This document shows positions 1-5,224 of a DNA stretch of 6,563 nucleotides, one piece after another. Below the pieces are notes generated by a model, which had not been told where the DNA came from, ran no database searches, and worked only from the letters and a program-made list of their open reading frames with translations. The stretch spans positions 1 to 6,563 of the forward strand of contig CALPOS020000121.1 in assembly GCA_943325255.2 (NCBI GenBank), written 5' to 3'. Each line of letters starts with the position of its first letter. The stretch's first letter is position 1. Position numbers and translations under genes: made by a program. The stretch is from Sphingobacterium thalpophilum (GTDB lineage: Bacteria > Bacteroidota > Bacteroidia > Flavobacteriales > Flavobacteriaceae).

Positions 1-28
1 GAGTTATTCATCAGTTCATCGAAAATTT

Positions 29-364
29 ATGGTAGGCAAGTTTATTCAATATCCATTAGCTGAAAATATTAGTCTTAACAATAAACCTACCCCAATGAAT
101 CAAAGCATTACTAACCTAGCCCTCAATCTTTTAATATCAGAAAGATTAAATCACCGAATTGTTTTTGCGGGAAAAATTATTGAAATTCTTCATCAGAGCA
201 TTCAAGATCTTGATAAGGAAGAAGTAAGATTAAATAATTTTATGGCTGTAATTTCTCAATGTACGCAAGAGCCTGCATGTCAGGAAAGAGATCTTTTTTA
301 TGATCTTGCACAGTACTATAATGACATCATTTATGGACAGGCAAATTTGACGGCAGTAGCGTAA
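29..364 (+). CDS. Small hypothetical protein (start uncertain, possibly 5'-partial)
   Basis: I do not recognise this protein and assign no function. From the ATG at 29 it has 111 residues. From about residue 23 onward it looks like a soluble, mainly helical protein: a leucine/isoleucine-rich stretch (residues 27-58) followed by a charged segment with DKEEVR. Two cysteines close together (CTQEPAC, residues 78-84) and an aromatic-rich stretch (DLFYDLAQYYNDIIYG) lie near the C-terminus. There is no signal peptide, membrane segment or sorting domain. The start is undecided. The frame has no stop back to position 2, so the gene may begin outside the window. A second ATG at 95 (protein MNQSITNL...) would give 89 residues and starts where the protein-like composition begins. 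Neither ATG has a Shine-Dalgarno sequence, which is normal in this phylum. It converges with the large minus-strand gene and is followed by a shared terminator. That it is coding is likely but unproven. Confidence 0.55.
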   Translation: MVGKFIQYPLAENISLNNKPTPMNQSITNLALNLLISERLNHRIVFAGKIIEILHQSIQDLDKEEVRLNNFMAVISQCTQEPACQERDLFYDLAQYYNDIIYGQANLTAVA

Positions 365-411
365 TTGTGGAAATAAACACCTACTGTAAATAACAAAATC
401 TCTTAGTCAAT

Positions 412-451
412 AAAAAAATAAACCACGATATATCTCGTGGTTTATTTTTTT
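412..451. terminator. Bidirectional intrinsic terminator between convergent genes
   Basis: A perfect inverted repeat of 17 bp pairs positions 412-428 (AAAAAAATAAACCACGA) with 435-451, around a 6-base loop (429-434). The core AACCACGA/TCGTGGTT is the stable part. The outer A7/T7 tracts provide a U-run for transcripts from either strand. It lies 47 bases after the stop of the plus-strand ORF and about 20 bases after the stop of the large minus-strand gene, where a shared terminator for two convergent genes is expected. Confidence 0.85.
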
Positions 452-470
452 GTCTATGTTTTAACTAGTC

Positions 471-3400
471 TTATCGCTTCAAGGAAAAGTGTGCTTTAAA
501 TTCTTTTGCACCACCATTTTCTTCATATTCTACAACAAACCAATAATCATCAGCTGGTAATGCTTGTCCATTATACGTTCCGTCCCATCCATTTCCTCGC
601 GGTCTTATTTGCTTTAAAAGTTTACCATATCTATCGTAGATAAATATCTTAGAATTTAACTGATCGGCTAATCCGGAAATATTCCACTTGTCGTTATAGC
701 CATCTTCATTAGGCGTAAAGAACTTAGGATAATTGATAACCATTACTTCTTTAGTCAGTGGACTGGAACAACCGTTTGCATCGACCACTTTAATTGTATG
801 AATGCCTGAGCTAACATTCTGAAAAACATTATTTTCTTGTAGTGGCCCAAAATCCAGTTGGTATAAATAATTTCCTGCATCGGTTGCAAGAATGGTAATA
901 ACTTGATTGTCTTCAAAATAACTAGTTACAATACCTTCGACCCCAACCAATGTATACTGGTTTATAGTCACATTTAAGGTCTGTGGGATTGCGCACTCTC
1001 CAACTAATGGGGTGAATACATAAGTTCCATCTATTGTATTGTCGATTGTTGTAGGTGACCAAGTTCCGCTAATCCCATTTGGTGAAATTGCAGGTAAAGG
1101 CGGTACTACACCTCCGTTACAGAATGCTAAATCTGGAAAACCAGGAAAAATAGGTTCAGTTACTTCGACAAATAAAGTGTATGTAGTAGCACATTCTGTT
1201 GGATCCGGAGTAAAGAGATACGGGAAAATTCCACTAACTGTATTATCTACAATCGCGGGTGACCATGTTCCTGGAATTCCATTAAGTGAGGTCAAAGGCA
1301 AAACAGGAACTACGGTATTCTTACAAAATGGGACTACCGTTGCAAAATCAGGAACAGTTCGAGGAATAATTGTAACATTCAGTGTTTGACTCAAGGCACA
1401 TTGACCTGCTGTTGGAGTAAAAACGTATGGAGAGGAAATAAAATTACTAATGGTAGACGGATTCCAAGTTCCTGTGATTCCGTTAGGTGAAGTCGGTAAT
1501 AGAATCGGCGCAGGAAAACCATCGCAAAATGGGGCAATCGGTAAAAAATCAGGGGTTATTACTAGTAGTACAGTCACTGATAATGTTGTTGGTAAAGTTG
1601 TTACACATTGTCCTGCGGTTGGCGTAAATGTATAGGTTGTAGTACCCAGATTGGTAGTGTTAATTGTTACTGTATTCCATGTTCCAGTTATCGGTGGTAT
1701 ATTATCTGACAAAGTAGGTAATATTGGTGGTGTGTCTCCTTGACAAACCGTTGTGCCCAAACTAAATAATGGTGTAACCGGTTGATTTACGATAATCGTT
1801 AATTGCGTTGTTGTCGCACAAAGTCCAGCAGTTGGAGTAAAGGTGTACGTCGTTGTTGTTGTATTATCGACAGGGAGATCCCAAGTTCCTGTAATTCCAT
1901 TGGTTGAAGTTAACGGTAAAGGTGCCACTGGATTGCCAGAGCAAATTGATGCAATAGGTGCAAAAGTAGGAACAACATTAGCATTAACAGTAATTTGTCT
2001 TGTGATATTAGTGCTTGAACAACCTGCCGTAGCTGGTATCTCGTACTTAATTATAGAAATTCCAGATGAAATTCCAGTGATTACTCCTGTAGCAGCATCA
2101 ACAGTTGCCACACTGACATTTGAAGAGGTATAAATTCCGCCGGATACCGTCGAAACAAAAGTAGAGGTACCGCCAACACAAATAGAATTAATTCCGGATA
2201 GTGTACCCGGTGATGGCAGGTTGCTAACAGTAAGCGGTCTTGAAAAAGTTACAGGACCACAACCCCCAGCTGCTGGAAGAGTATAATCGATAGAAACTAC
2301 GCCACTACTTACGCCAGTAACTTGACCGTTTGTAGCGTTAACCGTAGCAATAAGTGGATTAGCAGAACTCCATGTACCACCAGGTGTTGAAGACGTAAAT
2401 GTAGTTGTTGAACCTACACAAATGTTTATACCTGCTAGAACGGTGGTTGGCGGATTGTTTACAGTAATCGATTTATTGAAAGAGGTAGCACACGGAAATA
2501 GTATTGAATTTGGGGTAAAAACGTAGGTGGCACTTGTAGTAGTACTTACTATGGCAGGCGACCAAGTCCCACTAATTCCATTATCTGAAGACCCTGGTAA
2601 AACTGGAGCTACTGAACCCGAGCATATTGCGGCTGGTATTGATGCAAATGCCGGTGCTGTTGTTGATGCACAATTACTACAAGTATTTGAAATAGGGAAA
2701 GTTACGCATGGATATCCTGGCGCTGATACTATTGTTAATGTAACACTTTGGCCAGGCAATACGCCGAAAACCTCATAAGATGATAAAGTTGTAGATGCAT
2801 TTACTAAAGGACCACCATTGATTGAATAAGTTAAATTGTAAATATCTGGTCGTCCTGGCGGTAAGTTATTCCAATCGAAAAATACAGAAGTTACAGGATT
2901 GGTTGTAACTTGAGTTCCATCACATACCAAATTTATTACACCAGAAACGGCGTTTACAATTACATTAATAGCTTTTCGTGGACTTTCACATGTTCCAACA
3001 GTTTGACTCACATAATAAATTGTATTTCCATCTACGGCAGTTGATGGAGTTGGCGCAGTGGCTGATGGCGTACCTCCAGTTGCATTTGTACCATACCAAT
3101 TCAAAGTGGCTCCGGGCAATGCCGCAGCTGTTAAAGGAGTTGCAACACTTCCTCGACATAAATATAAAGGTGAAGTAGCTGTAGGCGCTGCAACAGATCC
3201 TGCAGGCGTTAACGTGACAGTTACAGGCTGAACTACTGAGCAGGTACCTAATGTGGCTCTGATGTAATAGGTGCCGCCAGTCCCAATAGCAGCTGCCGCC
3301 GCTAAACTAATCGGACTTGCTGTTGCTGCGGCATCATTCCAATAGGTTAACGTTAACCCAGCGGTGCTACCAGCAGTTACTGCTGCGGCAGTGATATCAA

Positions 3401-5069
3401 CTGTTCCTGGTAGGCAAACAGCTGATGGATTTGTTATCAAAAGCGTAACGGTATTTGTCACATTCACCGTCACTGATTTCGGTGGTAAGACACAGGTGTT
3501 GATTCTAGAAACAACAATGTCATCTAATGCAAAGTCATTACCATTTGCAGCAGTATTTCTATTGTATATACATATTTCAGCTGTATTACTTGCTCCTTGA
3601 ATCCAACTATGAATTACGTCGTCCCAAATACAGATAGCATTAGGTGCGCTGGAAGACCCGATCGAAACACCATTAACCAGGACTTCAATGTTTGATAATC
3701 CTGCAGGGTTTGATAATGATTGAATCCAATACGTTAAACTATAGTTTTGACCAGGAGTTGCAGGAATCGTCTGGCACCACACTTTGTCAGTACCTCCATT
3801 TGCCGTTGAACCATCAACAACCATCATATTCCCTGCACCTGTGGTGTGATCTGTGCAATTCGAAAATCCTATTTCCCACGCATTAGGATTAGTAACAACA
3901 CCATATGCTTTTTGAAGATTACCAGTATTACTTGCGTAATAGTTGTGTTCACTTGTAAATCCGATATTGCCTAAGAAAAAATCACCATTGTATACTAAAT
4001 TGTTTGGGGTTACTGTAGTTGAATTAACGGTATATGTCGTTGTCACCGATGGACTGACTGTCGGATTTGATCCAGTAGGAATTGGCTGTGTATTATCGAC
4101 TGACCAAGTGTATAGACCTCCACCGGTAACCGTTAGCGTTGTTGTAGCACCTGCGCAAATCGTAGGACTTGCAGCAGTGAGTGTTAAACCAACAGGATTT
4201 GGAATTACGATTCCAGGAATTGAAATGCTACCTCCAGCACTATCTGTAACTGCTAACGTATAGTTTCCCGGCAGCAATCCCGTAAAGAAACCAGTAGTGC
4301 TATTGGTTGCAGGAATGGCGCCAGATAATGTATAGTTATATGGCCCAGTTCCTCCCACTCCATAACCGAATATGGTTCCATCATTGGCATTGATGCATGT
4401 TAGATTTGTAATTGAGTAACGCAATGCTACCGGGATTGGCGGGCCAACTACTGATAAATCGTCGATTGCAAAATCATTACCAACGGGATTGGTATTGTTA
4501 TTATAGATTTTTATATTGACACAGCTACCTTGAGCAACAAAAGAATACGTCACTTTTTGCCAACCAGCTGCTGGTAGGGGCGCCAAAAGACTTCCAGAAA
4601 CAAGTGTAACAGCACTAGCATTCAAAACATCTACACCTAGATTAGCTTGAGTACCAGGATTAGTAACGGTTGTACTCACGGATCTTAACCAAAAACTAAA
4701 GGTATAGGTTGCTCCTACTGTTAATGCGCAAACACCTCCTCCTCCATTTCCAGCTTCCCAAAAATTTTGCTGTCCACCAGTTGTATTTCCATCAATAATC
4801 ATCATTCGACCACTTCCAGTTGTATGATCACCACTAGAGATAAAATTAGCAGTATTCATAGGCTGTGGATTGGTGGTAATTGCAAAATTACCTGGAGAAG
4901 TTGTACCTGAAAAAGGCGGAACTATTTGCGAATAACCGGCGCCATTTATAAAAAAGCCGACACCAAACCCACTTTCAAAATCGCCATTAACTAGTAGATT
5001 TTGACTAGATATGCTTATAGAAGATAAAATTGTAATAAAAAGAGCTATGATCTTTATTGCTTTTTGCAT
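471..5069 (-). CDS. Giant modular secreted surface protein with T9SS type B sorting domain (gliding motility-associated C-terminal domain family)
   Basis: This 1532-residue protein is predicted to be exported by Sec and then carried across the outer membrane by the type IX secretion system to the cell surface or medium. Modules in order: signal peptide (1-22); galactose-binding-like jelly roll (25-208); SprB-like repeat (218-298); Ig/PKD-like module (300-352); second galactose-binding-like module (358-521); two Ig-like modules of the CHU_C-associated type (548-620 and 627-706); an FN3-like module (708-797); a PKD-like repeat (805-870); two Big_2-like repeats (873-948, 952-1028); five more PKD-like repeats (1033-1369); a short beta-rich linker domain (1372-1445); and the type B sorting domain (1447-1532). 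It is very rich in Thr, Ser, Gly and Pro, and I see no protease, glycosidase or other catalytic motif. A role in adhesion, carbohydrate or matrix binding is inferred from the modules only. The ATG at 5067-5069 is chosen because a typical signal peptide follows at once and an A-rich leader precedes it. No PorP/SprF-like partner gene is adjacent. One DSA tripeptide (276-278) fits the Bacteroidota O-glycosylation motif. Confidence 0.93.
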   Translation of the reverse strand: MQKAIKIIALFITILSSISISSQNLLVNGDFESGFGVGFFINGAGYSQIVPPFSGTTSPGNFAITTNPQPMNTANFISSGDHTTGSGRMMIIDGNTTGGQQNFWEAGNGGGGVCALTVGATYTFSFWLRSVSTTVTNPGTQANLGVDVLNASAVTLVSGSLLAPLPAAGWQKVTYSFVAQGSCVNIKIYNNNTNPVGNDFAIDDLSVVGPPIPVALRYSITNLTCINANDGTIFGYGVGGTGPYNYTLSGAIPATNSTTGFFTGLLPGNYTLAVTDSAGGSISIPGIVIPNPVGLTLTAASPTICAGATTTLTVTGGGLYTWSVDNTQPIPTGSNPTVSPSVTTTYTVNSTTVTPNNLVYNGDFFLGNIGFTSEHNYYASNTGNLQKAYGVVTNPNAWEIGFSNCTDHTTGAGNMMVVDGSTANGGTDKVWCQTIPATPGQNYSLTYWIQSLSNPAGLSNIEVLVNGVSIGSSSAPNAICIWDDVIHSWIQGASNTAEICIYNRNTAANGNDFALDDIVVSRINTCVLPPKSVTVNVTNTVTLLITNPSAVCLPGTVDITAAAVTAGSTAGLTLTYWNDAAATASPISLAAAAAIGTGGTYYIRATLGTCSVVQPVTVTLTPAGSVAAPTATSPLYLCRGSVATPLTAAALPGATLNWYGTNATGGTPSATAPTPSTAVDGNTIYYVSQTVGTCESPRKAINVIVNAVSGVINLVCDGTQVTTNPVTSVFFDWNNLPPGRPDIYNLTYSINGGPLVNASTTLSSYEVFGVLPGQSVTLTIVSAPGYPCVTFPISNTCSNCASTTAPAFASIPAAICSGSVAPVLPGSSDNGISGTWSPAIVSTTTSATYVFTPNSILFPCATSFNKSITVNNPPTTVLAGINICVGSTTTFTSSTPGGTWSSANPLIATVNATNGQVTGVSSGVVSIDYTLPAAGGCGPVTFSRPLTVSNLPSPGTLSGINSICVGGTSTFVSTVSGGIYTSSNVSVATVDAATGVITGISSGISIIKYEIPATAGCSSTNITRQITVNANVVPTFAPIASICSGNPVAPLPLTSTNGITGTWDLPVDNTTTTTYTFTPTAGLCATTTQLTIIVNQPVTPLFSLGTTVCQGDTPPILPTLSDNIPPITGTWNTVTINTTNLGTTTYTFTPTAGQCVTTLPTTLSVTVLLVITPDFLPIAPFCDGFPAPILLPTSPNGITGTWNPSTISNFISSPYVFTPTAGQCALSQTLNVTIIPRTVPDFATVVPFCKNTVVPVLPLTSLNGIPGTWSPAIVDNTVSGIFPYLFTPDPTECATTYTLFVEVTEPIFPGFPDLAFCNGGVVPPLPAISPNGISGTWSPTTIDNTIDGTYVFTPLVGECAIPQTLNVTINQYTLVGVEGIVTSYFEDNQVITILATDAGNYLYQLDFGPLQENNVFQNVSSGIHTIKVVDANGCSSPLTKEVMVINYPKFFTPNEDGYNDKWNISGLADQLNSKIFIYDRYGKLLKQIRPRGNGWDGTYNGQALPADDYWFVVEYEENGGAKEFKAHFSLKR
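474..731 (-). other. T9SS type B C-terminal sorting domain (CHU_C / TIGR04131 type)
   Basis: Residues 1447-1532 carry the hallmark features of the gliding motility-associated C-terminal domain: YPKFFTPNEDGYNDKWNISG (1447-1466), IFIYDRYGKLLKQI (1475-1488), GWDGTYNGQALPADDYWF (1494-1511), and the terminal FSLKR. This family directs cargo through the type IX secretion system and in studied flavobacteria works with SprF/PorP-like partners. The preceding region (1372-1445), with NYLYQLDFGPLQENNVF and VVDANGCSS, is the usual beta-rich companion domain. The domain is complete, so the gene is not truncated at its 3' end. Confidence 0.95.
963..2657 (-). repeat. Eight-unit tandem array of PKD-like and Big_2-like repeats
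   Basis: Residues 805-1369 hold eight beta-sandwich repeats of about 62-77 residues. Units 1 and 4-8 (805-870, 1033-1094, 1099-1167, 1172-1234, 1239-1303, 1307-1369) share the pattern FCxG, then PxLPxxSxNGIxGTWxP, a stretch rich in T and N, YxFTPTxGxCA, and a hydrophobic closing strand. Units 2 and 3 (873-948, 952-1028) are of a different type resembling Big_2, with ICVGxTxTF, a SSxNxxxATVxxxxGxxTG core and GVVSIDY/GISIIKY. Every unit has exactly two cysteines, 41-53 residues apart. The array probably forms a stiff stalk holding the N-terminal binding modules away from the surface (inference). Confidence 0.8.
2678..3428 (-). other. Two Ig-like (CHU_C-associated type) modules plus one FN3-like module
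   Basis: Residues 548-620 and 627-706 each show the pattern seen in Ig-like modules that accompany T9SS type B sorting domains: a cysteine near the start, a central aromatic core (TYWNDAAAT; LNWYGTNATGGTPS), a YY strand (TYYIRATLGTC; TIYYVSQTVGTC) and a closing V-rich strand. Residues 708-797 look like an FN3-type sandwich, with NLVCDGTQV, SVFFDWNNLPPG and a GVLPGQSVTLTI turn, ending at a CSNC pair (797-800). These are probably structural spacers. The domain type is clear for the second Ig-like module and less sure for the FN3-like one. Confidence 0.6.
3507..3998 (-). repeat. Galactose-binding-like (CBM/DUF642-type) module, copy 2
   Basis: Residues 358-521 repeat the landmarks of copy 1: LVYNGDFFLG at the start, DHTTGAGNMMVVDG (407-420) in the middle, YSLTYWIQS (443-451), and IYNRNTAANGNDFALDDIVV at the end. 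The sequences between landmarks differ a good deal, so this is an old duplication or separate recruitment rather than a recent tandem copy. It is followed by two Ig-like modules (548-706). Confidence 0.7.
4014..4418 (-). other. SprB-like repeat followed by an Ig/PKD-like module
   Basis: Residues 218-298 match the pattern of SprB repeats, named for the flavobacterial gliding adhesin: a cysteine followed by NANDGTI, then GGTGPYNYTLSG, a GLLPGNYTLAVTDSAGG turn and a final PNPVGLTL. Residues 300-352 form a short Ig/PKD-like module with ICAGATTTLTVTGGG, a TWS core and a closing TTTYTV strand. Together they separate the two galactose-binding-like modules. The resemblance is at motif level only. Confidence 0.65.
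4446..4997 (-). repeat. Galactose-binding-like (CBM/DUF642-type) module, copy 1
   Basis: Residues 25-208 of the large protein. It opens with LLVNGDFESG and closes with GNDFAIDDLSV, the start and end signatures of secreted jelly-roll modules related to carbohydrate-binding and DUF642 domains. Internal landmarks are DHTTGSGRMMIIDG (81-94), a YTFSFWLRS strand (122-130) and a KIYNNN strand. All have counterparts in copy 2 at 3507-3998. Ligand binding is inferred from fold resemblance, not shown. Confidence 0.7.
5004..5069 (-). other. Sec signal peptide of the large surface protein
   Basis: Residues 1-22 form a classic signal peptide: a basic N-terminus (MQKAIK), a hydrophobic core (IIALFITIL) and a small-residue region (SSISISS). 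Cleavage is most likely just before Q23, because the mature domain begins at once with QNLLVNGDFESG. The exact cleavage point is inferred. There is no lipobox cysteine, so this is not a lipoprotein. Confidence 0.85.
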
Positions 5070-5168
5070 TTTATTTTGATTTTATTTGCCTTAAAAATTT
5101 AGTTTGACAAGGTAGTAATTATTGCCAAAAAAATAAAATTTAGTTTTTTCTAAATCTGAATTTATTAC
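5070..5168 (-). promoter_or_regulatory. A/T-rich leader and likely promoter region of the large surface protein gene
   Basis: This stretch between the E1 terminator and the ATG must carry the promoter if the surface protein gene is transcribed on its own, as the upstream terminator suggests. Directly before the ATG the minus strand reads AAATAAAATCAAAATAAA, an A-rich start region without Shine-Dalgarno, as is common in flavobacteria. I could not find a clean TAnnTTTG -7 box with a TTG at the right spacing, so no promoter position is given. A short ATTTAG/CTAAAT inverted repeat (5138-5143/5150-5155) is the only other structure visible. Confidence 0.35.
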
Positions 5169-5204
5169 AAAAAAAAAAGAGTCTCCACTACAGAACTCTT
5201 TTTT
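5169..5204 (-). terminator. Intrinsic terminator of the E1 dehydrogenase gene
   Basis: On the minus strand, a hairpin pairs 5204-5195 (AAAAAAGAGT) with 5182-5173. CT/AG pairing with a one-base bulge may extend the stem into the 12-base loop. A run of ten T residues (5178-5169) overlaps the 3' arm and extends past it. It starts about 20 bases after the E1 stop codon at 5225. Its position and orientation make read-through into the large surface protein gene unlikely. Confidence 0.75.
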
Positions 5205-5224
5205 CTTATCGAGATTACTATTTC

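Noticed and set aside
963..2657. Repeat array considered as a CRISPR or DNA-level satellite
   Set aside because: The periodicity is at protein level (about 62-77 codons), within one open frame, with divergent DNA between units; there are no short identical repeats with spacers.
1039..2778. Several plus-strand ORFs (1039-1389, 1450-1635, 1843-2133, 2527-2778) sharing a QVPxIPLxE-like peptide
   Set aside because: They lie antisense to the repeat array, and the shared peptide is the reverse-strand reading of the repeated NGIxGTW motif. They have no independent start signals.
2978..4263. Other plus-strand ORFs over the N-terminal half of the surface protein gene (2978-3178, 3364-3600, 3692-3886, 3943-4263)
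   Set aside because: They are fully antisense to a clear long coding sequence with recognisable domains; their translations are low-complexity or incoherent.
471..5069. Possible enzymatic function (glycosidase, protease) in the large protein
   Set aside because: No catalytic motif or enzyme-sized non-repeat domain is visible; the whole length is accounted for by beta-sandwich modules and the sorting domain.
5070..5168. A defined Bacteroidota promoter (TTG ... TAnnTTTG) upstream of the surface protein
   Set aside because: Candidates such as TACCTTGT or the TATTTTTTTG run do not match the -7 box well or lack a TTG at suitable spacing, so no exact promoter is claimed.
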